Below, piece after piece: positions 1-8,554 of a stretch of 46,249 nt of DNA. Source of the DNA: Streptomyces xantholiticus (GTDB taxonomy: Bacteria > Actinomycetota > Actinomycetes > Streptomycetales > Streptomycetaceae); NCBI RefSeq assembly GCF_014651015.1, contig NZ_BMWB01000041.1:1-46249 (forward strand). The letters run 5' to 3'. Every line of letters starts with the position of its first letter. Position 1 is the first letter of the stretch. The position numbers and the translations under genes are program-made. The notes under the pieces were generated by a model. The model ran no database searches. It was not told where the DNA came from and was given only the letters and a program-made list of their open reading frames with translations.

Positions 1-172
1 CCTCCGTCCCCCGGTGACACGGCGCTACGCGAGCCGAGGCCACCTGTCGAGACCGCACGGCGAGCGCGGCCCGTGATGACCTCGCCAACCTCCCCGAGCA
101 GCGGGTCCAGTACCGCACGGCAAGCGCCGGCCGGTACCACCCCGCCACCCCTGCAAGTGGTCGCGAGGCAGT
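1..172 (+). repeat. Left terminal inverted repeat
   Basis: Bases 1-67 are the exact reverse complement of 46183-46249. Bases 113-172 match the reverse complement of 46138-46197 with only a few differences. The left copy carries an extra 61 bases flanked by a 16-base near-identical direct repeat (52-67 and 113-128), so it holds two units where the right copy holds one. Its inner edge runs directly into a CocE-type hydrolase remnant. It does not resemble the common Streptomyces telomere start and shows no obvious series of small palindromes. Confidence 0.9.
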
Positions 173-510
173 GTCTGGTCCTGTACGGAGACGACCCGGC
201 GGTCGTTTCCGAGGCCGTCCGGAGTGGAGTCGACGAAGAACTCGGTCTCGCTGGACCTCAGCGTGGTACGCGTCTCCACCCGCACGTCCCAGTCGTCCCG
301 ACAGAATCGCATGGCCCAGGTCGCTTCTCCGCTGACCGAAGTGAAGTCGTCGGCGACCGCGCTGTACTTCTCGTAAGCCCGTCGCAGGCCGACGTCGAGG
401 CCGATGTCGTCGTAGGGCACCATGCCGCGATCCTTGACGATCCGGAGGCCGGAGTTGTAGCCGACTCGTTTGACCTCCCAGCGTTGTTCCGGAGGGGTCG
501 ACCGGGTGGT
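151..510 (-). pseudogene. C-terminal remnant of a CocE/NonD-type (S15) hydrolase
   Basis: The minus strand reads through residues such as EVKRVGYNSGLRIVKDRG, then MVPYDDIGLDVG, AMRFCRDDWDVRVETRT and LPRDHL. This resembles the C-terminal beta-rich domain of CocE/NonD-type hydrolases, which ends in a similar IPRDxL-like tail. No N-terminal alpha/beta-hydrolase domain or catalytic serine is present: upstream of about 510 the frame loses coding character. The 3' end runs into the terminal repeat. I read it as a truncated gene whose 5' part was lost by rearrangement. The domain assignment is from memory of the family. Confidence 0.5.
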
Positions 511-638
511 GGCTGGAGACTCAGGCGCCCGCTGCGCAGGCGGTCGGGGGCGCCTGCCCGTGCCCGTCCCGGCACGTCTGACGTGCGCGGAAGCGGGTAT
601 GCGAGCGGGCGACCACCCCAGCGAATCGAGGAGCCGAT

Positions 639-1130
639 ATGTCGTCAGCGACCACCGATGTCGTCGAGCTCATTCTGCGGGACCACCGCAGGATGGAGGA
701 GCTCTTCCGCACCCTGCGCAGCACCGAAGCCGATCGCGCCGCCGCTCTGCGCGAGTTCTCCGCCCTTCTCGTGGCCCACTCGCAGGCCGAGGAGGACGAG
801 GTCTATCCCGCACTGCGGCGCTACAAGAACGTGGACGGCGACGAAGTCGAACACGGCCTCCATGAGCACGCGGAGGCCAACGAGGCGTTGCTCGCACTGC
901 TCGAGGTGAAGGACACCATGTCCGAGGAGTGGGAGGAGAAGCTCGAAGCGCTCGTCGCGGCGGTCAACCACCACGTGGACGAGGAGGAGCGGACGCTGCT
1001 CAACGACACGCGCGAGAACGTCGCCGAGGACCGCCGAGCCGAGCTCGGCAGGGCCTTCCGCGAGGCCCGTGCCAAGCACCTCGACGCCGGCTGCGGCCGC
1101 GTCGACCACGTACGCGAACTGGTTGCCTGA
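639..1130 (+). CDS. Hemerythrin HHE domain protein
   Basis: A 163-residue protein with the spaced His/Glu ligands of a hemerythrin fold: DHRRMEELF near residue 15, HSQAEEDEVYP near 47-57, HGLHEHAEANE near 72-82, and NHHVDEEERTLL near 110-121. Such proteins form a four-helix bundle with a di-iron site and act in oxygen, nitric oxide or redox sensing in the cytoplasm. The start has a good ribosome site, GAGGAG seven bases upstream. The gene stands alone and is followed by a small hairpin at 1140-1161. No partner domain is fused to it, so the exact role is unknown. Confidence 0.88.
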   Translation: MSSATTDVVELILRDHRRMEELFRTLRSTEADRAAALREFSALLVAHSQAEEDEVYPALRRYKNVDGDEVEHGLHEHAEANEALLALLEVKDTMSEEWEEKLEALVAAVNHHVDEEERTLLNDTRENVAEDRRAELGRAFREARAKHLDAGCGRVDHVRELVA

Positions 1131-1139
1131 CGCGCGGAC

Positions 1140-1161
1140 CCCGGTGGCTCGTACCACCGGG
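1140..1161 (+). terminator. Hairpin after the hemerythrin gene
   Basis: CCCGGTGG and CCACCGGG form an 8-bp stem around a 6-base loop, starting 10 bases after the stop codon. There is no T-run, which is usual in Streptomyces. It is a plausible terminator. Confidence 0.45.
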
Positions 1162-1246
1162 CCCCGTCCGGTGAAAGCCGGCAGGCGGGGCATACGGCCT
1201 GCATGAGTGATCTTGTTGCAGCCGCCGAGGGCGGTGACCGCCGCAT

Positions 1247-2053
1247 ATGACCGTTCATTTCAGGAACCCCGGACGCGAGAAGCGGAAAGCGGCCTTCAGT
1301 ATCCGGCAGTTGGTGCTCTTCTTCGGACTCGTCGCCATCATTCTGTGCGCCGTCGGGCTCACGCTGAAGCTCATCGTCAGGGCGGCCGAGGAGCGGCCCG
1401 CGGCGGCGGTCGCCGTCGGGGCCGTACTCGTCGTGGCAACGGCCGGGCTGGGCAGCGCCCGCCGTCGCCGCGCGGCCGGCCGGCTCGCCGACGGCCTCTC
1501 GGATCTCACGCACCACGCCGCCGGCACGAGCGCGGCGGAACAGGTGCGGACACCTGCCTCGGGGTCCGAAGGCGAGGAAGCGCCGGGGACGTTCGAGGCG
1601 GACGACCTTGCGGCCATGGACCCCGCCGGCTTCGAACAGGCCGTCGCCGCTCTGTGCGAACGCGACGGCTGCCGGGACGTCCAAGTCGTCGGAGGTGGGG
1701 GCGATCTCGGCGCCGACGTGATCGCCACCACACCCGACGGCAGGCGTGTCGTCATGCAGTGCAAGCGCTACGGCCCGATGAACAAGGTCGGATCCCAGGA
1801 AGTGCAGCGATTCGGCGGCACATGTTTCGCCGTGCATGAGGCGAGTGTGGCGGCCGTCGTGACCACTGGCGAGTTCACACAGCCGGCGGCCGAGTACGCC
1901 GAACAGTGCGGGATCCGATGCTTCGACCACCAGAGCCTCGTCGCCTGGACCGACGGCAGTGGGCCGGCCCCGTGGGAGGCAGAACCGCCTTCGACGTCCC
2001 CCGTCCCCGGCCCAGGACAAGGGGCCGAGGACGGTCCATGCGCCGTGGAGTAG
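1247..2053 (+). CDS. Membrane-anchored Mrr-like restriction endonuclease domain protein
   Basis: This 268-residue protein has two N-terminal hydrophobic segments (about 21-46 and 53-70) followed by Arg-rich stretches. A soluble C-terminal domain begins near residue 120. That domain shows the Mrr_cat/PD-(D/E)xK pattern: a MDPAGFEQAVAALCERDG helix, then GGGGDLGADVIA with the catalytic Asp, then VVMQCKRYG with the QxK pair. Two-TM plus Mrr_cat proteins are common in Streptomyces and are thought to cut DNA, though their role is not settled. The start overlaps the stop of a 15-codon reading frame at 1203-1250 (ATATGA), which may couple translation. A long hairpin follows at 2097-2141. Confidence 0.82.
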   Translation: MTVHFRNPGREKRKAAFSIRQLVLFFGLVAIILCAVGLTLKLIVRAAEERPAAAVAVGAVLVVATAGLGSARRRRAAGRLADGLSDLTHHAAGTSAAEQVRTPASGSEGEEAPGTFEADDLAAMDPAGFEQAVAALCERDGCRDVQVVGGGGDLGADVIATTPDGRRVVMQCKRYGPMNKVGSQEVQRFGGTCFAVHEASVAAVVTTGEFTQPAAEYAEQCGIRCFDHQSLVAWTDGSGPAPWEAEPPSTSPVPGPGQGAEDGPCAVE

Positions 2054-2096
2054 CTCATCTGTTCGGCAGCGGCCGTCACACTCCGTTTGCGCGTCA

Positions 2097-2141
2097 CGGA
2101 AGGTGAGCCGGACCCGGTCATGGGTTCTGGCTCACCTTCCG
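2097..2141. terminator. Bidirectional hairpin between convergent genes
   Basis: CGGAAGGTGAGCC pairs perfectly with GGCTCACCTTCCG (13 bp) around a 19-base loop. It lies between the stop of the Mrr-like gene (2053) and the stop of the convergent small membrane protein (2153), so it can serve both strands. Confidence 0.7.
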
Positions 2142-2152
2142 CCGGTTCTGCT

Positions 2153-2407
2153 TCACGGAGACCGGGATTCCGTACTCACCGGGTCCGGTACCGGAGCCGG
2201 CCCCGTGGCCGCCTCGCTGACGACTCCCATGCCGAGGAGAAGCGCGAGGACGGTGATCACGCCCACCGCCGCCCCGATCGAGCCCACCAGGTCCCCCCGG
2301 GTCGGCGTACCGGTATGAGTCCGCGCGGTGTGCTTGAAGACGGCGAACCCGACGACACAGCCGATGATGAGGATCAATGCTGCTTCAGGGGCAATCTGTA
2401 GGGTCAT
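2153..2407 (-). CDS. Small two-helix membrane protein
   Basis: An 84-residue protein starting MTLQIAPEAALILIIG. Two hydrophobic segments lie at about residues 8-24 and 44-64, separated by a basic loop (KHTARTHTGTPTRGD), with a Pro-rich tail. The chosen start has AGAAGG nine bases upstream; longer frames to 2581 have no ribosome site. It is divergent from the HTH/coiled-coil gene at 2629, with about 220 bases between them. I do not recognise the family. Its position next to a DNA-binding-type protein suggests a membrane partner, which is inference only. Confidence 0.6.
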   Translation of the reverse strand: MTLQIAPEAALILIIGCVVGFAVFKHTARTHTGTPTRGDLVGSIGAAVGVITVLALLLGMGVVSEAATGPAPVPDPVSTESRSP

Positions 2408-2628
2408 GGCGGGCCTTCTGGCTCGGGGGGACCCGCCCCGTCTCGACCCTGGCAAGTTCTGGCGGGCAGGTCCCTGTCTCGGGCCCTCGCGAAGGCTGAG
2501 GGCCTCCACCTTTCGCTGATGCGCCGAAAAGGGGGAGAGGCCAGCCTGCGTGATGCTCTGATTGTCCGTCTGAGACGTCACCCGTTATCCCAGGGCAAGT
2601 CGCACAAGGTCGAGGACAGGGCGCGGAC

Positions 2629-5025
2629 ATGAGGGACGAGATGTCGGAACGGAGGCCGGGCAGACGGCCGGGACCGCTGGATGGAGGCACTCCGGAAGCG
2701 GAGGAGCTGGCCGAGTGGATACGCAAGATCACTGCTGGGCTTACCGTCCGGGACCTGGCCGATCGATTCAGCTATGGCCGTAACCAGTGGAGCGAGTTCC
2801 GCAAAGGGCGCAAGCTGATCCCCAGCTGGCTGGTGAAGGACCTGGTCACGGCCCTGGTGTCGGGTCCGTCGGCACAGAAGCTTGCGTTGCTGCAGGGAAA
2901 CGAGTTACTCGAGGCGGCCGAGAAGGCTGGCCTGCGCAGGCAGCTCGTCGATCAGCAGGCGCCCACTGGTGGCGCGGTGGAGCTGCAGATCCGGCTTGAC
3001 GAGGCCCGCCAAGGACAGCTGCAAGCCCAGCAGACTCTGCTCGGCACCACCCAGCTGGTCTACCTGCTGCTGGACATGGTCAGGTCCCTGAGGCAGCGGT
3101 GCGCGCTCCTCGAAGAGGAGCGTGACGAGGCACGATCCCTCACTCAAACGACGGAGGTTTCGAGCATCCAACGAGAGCTCGACGACTCCAAGAGGATGCT
3201 GGTGGAGGCAGACCTCCGGCTGGCGCGGGCCCGCAGGGAACGCGAGGAGGCCGAAGAACTCCGCATAACGGCACAGCAGATCGCCGAGGAGCATCGCCGT
3301 GCGCTGGAGCAGCTGCAACGGCAACAAGAGGAAAGAGATGCTGATTTCCGGACCTCGGCTCCGGCCGAGGAAGCTGATGGAGCTGTGTCGAGGGACGAAC
3401 CGGCAGCCGGCATGCCGAGACTGTGGGAGTACGACCAAGTGCTGGATGCTGCCGACAGGCAGCTTGATACGCACAGTGCGGACATGACCGCCTTGCGCGA
3501 GCAGATGGGTCTCGACACGGACCAGTCCGCCCTGCAGGCCCCTTCCGATGTGGTGGTGGGGGAGGTCGTTGTCCGCACCGAGAACGCGGACAACGCGACC
3601 ACCCCCGCCAATGATGTCCAGCCTTCGCACGACAGCCGTCTGGTCATCGACAGTTCAGGACTGTCAGCCCGGCTCCTTCCCCGAAGGGGAGTAACCGGGG
3701 CTGATCGTCCAGAGGGGCCGTGGGACAGCGGTGAGCTATTGCCCGCCCAGGTGGCACAGGCGCATCTGGACCTCGGCGGGCTGCTGCTACCCAAGCTTGC
3801 CGGCATGAGGCTGACCGTGGCGAAGAGAGGAGATGCCATTGAGGCGGTGAACGTACTGCTGGCGCAGGCAACCATTGGACTGGCCGCCATGGCGGCAATT
3901 CAGCCCGTATGGGATGCCGTCCGAACGGAACTCACCGAAGGCATCGTGCAGGCGGGCGGTTCGGCGGCTGAGGTGGAGGGACCGCTGGGCTGGGAGTTGC
4001 GCGTGCGCGTGTCGGGCGATGCGCAGGACCCCGTGGCCACCCGGTTTGTCGGGGCCGACGGCCCGGGCTGGTTCCTGCGAGGAGCAATCACGGGAGAAGA
4101 ACCGGACATCTACAGCCCGGTGATCGACCGATTCTTCCGGGACACCGTTGTAGTACGCGGCGACCGAGGACTGACCGACCGAGCCGCTATCCCTCTGACC
4201 CTCCCGTCCGACACGATTCTGGAGACTGCGTTCCTGGACAACGTTCTGTCCGCGGACAGCGCGGACAGCTCCGTGGCCGGCCCGACGTCCGCCGGCACCG
4301 GCGGTTCGGACGCTCCGGCGTCCGACCAACGGGTGCCCGCACTGGTGCCGGCACCCGAGACACACCGGACACCCACCCAAGCCGGGGCCGACGACGGACC
4401 GGTCCCGCCCGCCCCCGCCCCCGCCCCCGACACCAACAAAGCCGACTCCGCAGAACAGCCGACGGCCTCCGCATCCCCCTCGCACGGCCATCCCGCCGGG
4501 CCCCACGAGCAGGCGGCAACGCATGCCCAACCTGGTGCGTCATCTGTCGTCCCGGCCGGAGTTCCCATGCCGGATTGGCAGCCTGTCCCGGTCGGGCGAT
4601 GGCGGCCCGAGACTGAACTCCCCTACCGGGGGCCTTGGACTCACGACGACCCGCTCCTCGCCCCACAGCGGGACCGCCTCGCCTTGCTGTGTACCACCTG
4701 GGGAGAATTCAGGAAGGAGCTCAAGGCAATCCGGCGCCGCCTGCGGGTGCCGTTCCACGTGCGGGCCGCCCAGCGCACCGTGGACTGGCTGCACCGCTCC
4801 ACCGGCGACTCACGATGGCTGCTCATCGGCGAATCCGTCGAGACACTGCAGCACTACGACATTGGATACGCACCGTATGGGCTGGCCGACCCCCACACAG
4901 CCCTCGCCTATCCGCCTGAGTACGAACTGACATCGGACACCGTGATCGCCTACCGCCGGTCCGTTGCCCAGCTCCGCATCAACCTCAACAAGCTGGCCGC
5001 CCTGCACGCTGAGCGACAGAGGTAG
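2629..5025 (+). CDS. Large protein with N-terminal HTH, coiled coil and conserved C-terminal domain
   Basis: This 798-residue protein has four parts. An N-terminal HTH-like segment (about 25-75; LAEWIRKITAGLTVRDLADRF then RNQWSEFRKG) resembles a domain seen in many Streptomyces regulators. A long Glu/Arg/Gln-rich coiled coil follows (about 115-230, RARREREEAEELR). A globular middle part covers about 360-540, then a low-complexity Pro/Ala linker (about 545-650, PPAPAPAPD). A conserved-looking C-terminal domain of about 120 residues is rich in Trp and Arg (WGEFRKELKAIRRRLRVP). A second start at 2641 is possible. It may bind DNA or a protein partner and oligomerise through the coil; function unknown. 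It is divergent from the small membrane protein. Confidence 0.75.
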   Translation: MRDEMSERRPGRRPGPLDGGTPEAEELAEWIRKITAGLTVRDLADRFSYGRNQWSEFRKGRKLIPSWLVKDLVTALVSGPSAQKLALLQGNELLEAAEKAGLRRQLVDQQAPTGGAVELQIRLDEARQGQLQAQQTLLGTTQLVYLLLDMVRSLRQRCALLEEERDEARSLTQTTEVSSIQRELDDSKRMLVEADLRLARARREREEAEELRITAQQIAEEHRRALEQLQRQQEERDADFRTSAPAEEADGAVSRDEPAAGMPRLWEYDQVLDAADRQLDTHSADMTALREQMGLDTDQSALQAPSDVVVGEVVVRTENADNATTPANDVQPSHDSRLVIDSSGLSARLLPRRGVTGADRPEGPWDSGELLPAQVAQAHLDLGGLLLPKLAGMRLTVAKRGDAIEAVNVLLAQATIGLAAMAAIQPVWDAVRTELTEGIVQAGGSAAEVEGPLGWELRVRVSGDAQDPVATRFVGADGPGWFLRGAITGEEPDIYSPVIDRFFRDTVVVRGDRGLTDRAAIPLTLPSDTILETAFLDNVLSADSADSSVAGPTSAGTGGSDAPASDQRVPALVPAPETHRTPTQAGADDGPVPPAPAPAPDTNKADSAEQPTASASPSHGHPAGPHEQAATHAQPGASSVVPAGVPMPDWQPVPVGRWRPETELPYRGPWTHDDPLLAPQRDRLALLCTTWGEFRKELKAIRRRLRVPFHVRAAQRTVDWLHRSTGDSRWLLIGESVETLQHYDIGYAPYGLADPHTALAYPPEYELTSDTVIAYRRSVAQLRINLNKLAALHAERQR

Positions 5026-5832
5026 GGCGTGCCGGCAAGAACCGTCGCCCACAGCATGCGGAGGCTGGGCGAGGCCCACCCCGACACCCTGGACTCCCGC
5101 CCACCTCACGCGACCACACCGCGGCTGCTTCTGCCGGCTGCTTCGAGTGTCAGCGCGGCTGCCAGGTACGGATCTCCAGATGGGTGATGTGGGCTCCTCA
5201 TGGATGCGGCCGGCCTCCATGAGCCACTGATGCACCACCGCGGTGACGTCGCCGGCCGCGGCGTCGACGCGGCGTGCGAAGTCGGCGGCTTCGAAACCGT
5301 CGGTGATCGCGGAGCCGTAGGAGCGTTCCTCGGAGTGATCGGCGCGCCGCCGGCATGGCATCGGACACCGCTGCCAAGGAGAGCGGGCGTGGCCACTTCC
5401 ACATAGCTCGGTGGGGAGCACCGGCGGGGAGCTCACCGTCCGGCTGTAACGCGCCGAAAGAATCAGTGCACCGCTGCGGGTCTCTCCAGCAGGGCTCAGA
5501 GCCGAGGCATGCCCGGACCGCCGTGGGCGGAAGCCCGTCGTCCCAGTCTCTTGGCCGGAGCAGGACGACGGGTCTCCCTCAGACGCAAAAGCGGCCCGCA
5601 CCCGTCTGCGCCGCAAGGCCGGTTGTTCCGTGCCTGGCCTCGCGAAGTGTTCAACGATCCTGCCTCGGGAAGCGTTTAGGCGGATGTGTGTGAGCTTCTC
5701 CACGCAGGTGCGGATCTGGACGGCGAGTGTGACGGGCCGCACACTCCGAAGAGTCAGCATCAGCGGGGCTTTCCGCCACAGTCCTTGGCCGGAGCACGGT
5801 GAAAGGCCCTCTCAGACCGAGGAGTTGACCTT
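5026..5832. other. Intergenic stretch with a possible decayed minus-strand frame
   Basis: No intact gene is evident. On the minus strand, about 5365 to 5106, a GC3-rich frame reads SEERSYGSAITDGFEAADF then VTAVVHQWLMEAGRIHEE. It shifts frame near 5180 to DPYLAAALTLEAAGR before a stop at 5106. This looks like a short coding remnant with one frameshift; I do not recognise the family. The rest (5370-5830) shows no convincing coding signal. Confidence 0.35.
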
Positions 5833-6084
5833 ATGCACCGTGTCCTGTCCTTACTTGCTCGCCGTCCCGTGGTCTGGAGCCGGCAGCACCCCGGCCGTCC
5901 GCACCCCCAGCCCGCACCCGTGCGCGTGGTCGTCGTCATCCTCATCCTGACGGCGTCCTGCGTGTGCGCGGCCGTTGGAGGCCCCGCGCTCGCCAGTGGC
6001 CTCGCCGCCCTGGTCCAAGCGGGCGTAGCACTCTGGATGGTCCTGCGCACACCGGTTGCTGTCCCGGCGTCCGCACGCACGTGA
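5833..6084 (+). CDS. Small membrane protein overlapping the sigma-factor gene
   Basis: An 83-residue protein with a basic N-terminus followed by two hydrophobic helices (about 30-47 and 53-72). GAGGAG lies eight bases before the ATG. Its stop codon overlaps the sigma-factor start (TGATG at 6082-6086), so the two are translationally coupled. It contains no recognisable zinc-binding anti-sigma motif (HxxxCxxC). It may still hold or modulate the sigma factor at the membrane; this rests only on the coupling. Confidence 0.6.
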   Translation: MHRVLSLLARRPVVWSRQHPGRPHPQPAPVRVVVVILILTASCVCAAVGGPALASGLAALVQAGVALWMVLRTPVAVPASART

Positions 6085-6725
6085 TGTCTCCGTCGTTCCA
6101 GCCGGCCCCCTCGTCGGGCGGGGGGCCGGCTGTCCAGGGAACGGAAGACGTCCGCCTGTGGCTGGAGCGCGCTCAGGCCGGCGACAGCGACGCCTTTGGA
6201 CTGCTTTACGACACCTACTGCGACGCGGTCTACCGCTACGTCCACTACCGGGTCGGCGGCAGGGCCACGGCCGAGGATCTCACCAGTGACACCTTCGTCC
6301 GCGCCCTGCTGCGCCTGGACACTTTCACCTGGCAGGGCCGGGACTTCGGAGCATGGCTGGTGACCATCGCCCGCAACCTGATCGCAGATCACTTCGCCTC
6401 AAGCCGTTTCCGGCTGGAAGTGACCACCGGCGCCCTGGTGGATGCCAACGAGGTCGAGCGCAGCCCCGAGGACGCTGTGATCGAGGACCTCGGCAACAGC
6501 GCGCTGGCCGAAGCGCTCAAGCGGCTCCCCCACCGTATGCGCCATGCGACTTGGCTGTGGGCGCTCGGCACCCCTACTACCGACATCGCCCTCCATCTAC
6601 GCATCGCGCCGAGCACCGTCCGCGTCCACCTCCACCAGGCACGGCAACGCCTCGCAGCCGACCCGGGTCTCCGTGACCTGATACCACGGCGCGCAAGCGG
6701 GAAGTCGGTCAAGCGAAAGGTATAA
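6084..6725 (+). CDS. ECF-type sigma-70 family sigma factor with divergent region 4
   Basis: A 213-residue protein with sigma region 2 at about 35-100 (DSDAFGLLYDTYCDAVYRYVHYRV, then TAEDLTSDTFVRAL and FGAWLVTIARNLIADHF). The region 4 HTH is at about 150-200 (ALKRLPHRMRHATWLWALG, then TDIALHLRIAPSTVRVHLHQ). Region 2 is typical. Region 4 departs from the usual LPxxxRxVxxLR pattern, and the recognition helix ends in VRVHLHQARQRL. The start has no ribosome site of its own and overlaps the stop of the small membrane protein. It presumably directs RNA polymerase to stress or differentiation promoters; targets are not visible here. Confidence 0.8.
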   Translation: MSPSFQPAPSSGGGPAVQGTEDVRLWLERAQAGDSDAFGLLYDTYCDAVYRYVHYRVGGRATAEDLTSDTFVRALLRLDTFTWQGRDFGAWLVTIARNLIADHFASSRFRLEVTTGALVDANEVERSPEDAVIEDLGNSALAEALKRLPHRMRHATWLWALGTPTTDIALHLRIAPSTVRVHLHQARQRLAADPGLRDLIPRRASGKSVKRKV

Positions 6726-6740
6726 CCGGGGTAGTTGGAG

Positions 6741-6945
6741 TTACTGCCGGGCTGCGGAGAGCCGGCCGTCGAAGGTGATGTCGAACGCGTTCGCGCTCTT
6801 CCGGCGGCTGGTCCAGAGGGCTTGTCCCTGGCCGGTGGGGTCGAGCAACATGGTTGCCATCGAGATGCACTTCAGGGCGACTGCTCGTACGGGAAGTGGC
6901 CTCGCGACCGCGCGGCGGATGCGTCGTGACGGCCAGTGCCACCTA
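6741..6945 (-). pseudogene. C-terminal remnant of an IS256-family transposase
   Basis: The last 60 or so codons read ALKCISMATMLLDPTGQGQ, then SANAFDITFDGRLSAARQ and a stop. This matches the C-terminus of IS256/mutator-family transposases (ALKxIYxA...W..RW..ALNxFxIxFxxR). It breaks off near 6946, where an IS5-type end begins. The N-terminal part of what is probably the same gene lies at 8574-8881 in the same orientation. The two pieces look like one transposase gene split by insertion and deletion. Confidence 0.65.
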
Positions 6946-6947
6946 GG

Positions 6948-6959
6948 GCGTGTATCGAA
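6948..6959 (+). repeat. Left inverted end of the IS5-type element
   Basis: GCGTGTATCGAA matches the inverted copy at 8555-8566 without mismatch and marks the break in the IS256-type transposase. Confidence 0.55.
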
Positions 6960-6998
6960 AATGCTCGTCGTACGGTGGACAATCCTCACCAGTCGCCG

Positions 6999-7565
6999 TC
7001 ATCCACCTGGGGAAACGACGTCTTCCAGTGTCTGGGGCATTGGGTAGGTGCGCTCCGCAGGAAACAGCCGCTGAGCCTTGGTTGCACGCCCGGTCTGTAT
7101 CAGTGTCGAGGCTTTGCGGACTTGGGGGGTGAGGTCGGTGAGACTGACGATCCAGTCGTCGGTGAACGTGCGGATCAGGTGCCGACCGATGCCGACCTGG
7201 ATGCTGTAATGGTTTAGTGCCGCTCCGCGCGGCGAGCGCTCCGGGTCCCACTGGACATGTACGGCTGCCTGGGCCACCGCCGCCGGGTCGGCGGTCGTCA
7301 GCACGGCCTGGGAGAGGGCCTCCTCCCAGCCCTCCCGAGTAATCCGCACCGCGAGAACACGTTCCTGGCCGGGCTTGCGGGCCCAGTTGCTGCGGTGCAT
7401 CAGCCACATGAACGACGGCTTGATCCACGTCATTCGGTGGAACGAGAACGGCGCAACGAAGCGGCCCGCCCTCAGTGCCGCGTCAGCGATGGCAGGCGAG
7501 TACGCCTGATAGACCACGATCGTGCGAGCGTCGTAGTCGGCACGAATCTGATACTGGGGCGTCAT
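6999..7565 (-). CDS. DUF4291 domain protein
   Basis: A 188-residue protein that fits the DUF4291 family over its length: IRADYDARTIVVYQAYSPAI at about 7-26, then ADAALRAGRFVAPFS, FHRMTWIKPSFMWLMHRS, RVLAVRITREGWE, VHVQWDPERSPRG, and HYSIQVGIGRHLIRTFTDDW. The start codon precedes the first conserved residues; in-frame codons further upstream belong to the noncoding gap before the transposase. The biochemical role of DUF4291 is not known to me. The gene is intact although it sits inside the bounds of a decayed insertion element, on the same strand as the transposase and 83 bases downstream of it. Confidence 0.85.
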   Translation of the reverse strand: MTPQYQIRADYDARTIVVYQAYSPAIADAALRAGRFVAPFSFHRMTWIKPSFMWLMHRSNWARKPGQERVLAVRITREGWEEALSQAVLTTADPAAVAQAAVHVQWDPERSPRGAALNHYSIQVGIGRHLIRTFTDDWIVSLTDLTPQVRKASTLIQTGRATKAQRLFPAERTYPMPQTLEDVVSPGG

Positions 7566-7648
7566 GCGCCGCACCCTGCCATCTGGCCCGCTGGCGCGGC
7601 GAGCCGATTTTGCCGTACCGCCCCCCGGGGCCGGTTCGAATGAGCTGC

Positions 7649-8522
7649 TCAAAGCCACTCGTTGATGGCCGCGACGAGGACGGTCGCCTCGTAGCGAACC
7701 GCGGGCTTGTCGTAGCGCGTGGCCACGGCCCGGTGCCTCTTGAGGCGGTTGATGCCGCACTCGACCGCGTGCCGAGCCTTGTAATCCTGCGGGTCGAACT
7801 TCGGCGGTCGGCCGCCGCGCGAGCCGCATTTCTTGCGGTTTCCGGCCTGGTCGGCCTTGTCCGGGATGGTGCAGTGGATCCCGCGCCGCCGCAGGTAGGC
7901 GCGGTCGCGACGGGATGCGTACGCCTTGTCGGCCCGCACCCGGTCTGGTCCGGTGCGTGGCCTGCCCGGCCCAAGACGCGGAACACGAACCTTGTTCAGG
8001 ACAGCCTCGAACTGCGGAGAATCGCCCCGCTGCCCGGCCGTGATCACGATGGACATGGGCTTCTGGCCCTGTTCGACGGCCAAGTGCAGCTTGGTGGTCA
8101 GGCCCCCGCGCGAGCGGCCGAGTCCGTGGTCGTCCGGCTCGACGGTGACGCCGCCCGGCGGTTCCTTCTGCAGCTCCCCCTTTTCCTTGCCCCGGCGGCG
8201 TGCTGGTGGGCCCGGCACACCGAGGAGTCGACGTTGAGGTCCCAGGTGATCAGTTCTTTCGCGTCGGCCTGGGCCTGGAGCGCGGTGAAGATCTGATGCC
8301 AGGTGCCGTCCCGCTGCCACCGGCGGAACAGGTCGTACACCCGGCCCACGGCCCGTACTCGCAGGGAGGTCCCGCCATGGGATGCCGGTGCGGACCCGGA
8401 ACCGTATGCCGTCGACCAGTTGCCGCCTGGCCCACGTCGGCGGCCGTCCGGGGCTTCTTGCCCTTCGGCAACAACGGCTCCAGCACCGCCCACTGCGTGC
8501 CCGTCAGGTCTCCACGTGCCAC
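7649..8522 (-). pseudogene. IS5-family transposase, frameshifted
   Basis: Pieces in three frames add up to one IS5-family transposase. The N-terminus reads VARGDLTGTQWAVLEPLLPK (GTG start at 8522), then LVDGIRFRVRTGIPWRDLP, VYDLFRRWQRDGTWHQIF and ITWDLNVDSSVCRAHQH. The long 3' part runs GLGRSRGGLTTKLHLAVEQ, TGPDRVRADKAYASR, HAVECGINRLKRHRAVATR and ends AAINEWL. The DDE residues fit D in NVDSS, D in RADKAY and E in VECG. An extra C after KGKKP and a lost G near YGPW break the N-terminal part. A further shift lies at the AAAAGGGGG run near 8185. Two early indels make it inactive even if that last site were a programmed shift. Confidence 0.82.
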
Positions 8523-8554
8523 GAATCAAGATCATCTCACGCTCAAGATCCACC

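Noticed and set aside
1..172. Streptomyces telomere
   Set aside because: The sequence lacks the typical GC-rich start with tandem small palindromes, and no terminal-protein genes are in the window. It is kept only as an inverted repeat.
8170..8200. Programmed -1 frameshift at the AAAAGGGGG run of the IS5 transposase
   Set aside because: The frame change is -1, but the heptamer is not in the canonical register and two upstream indels already inactivate the gene.
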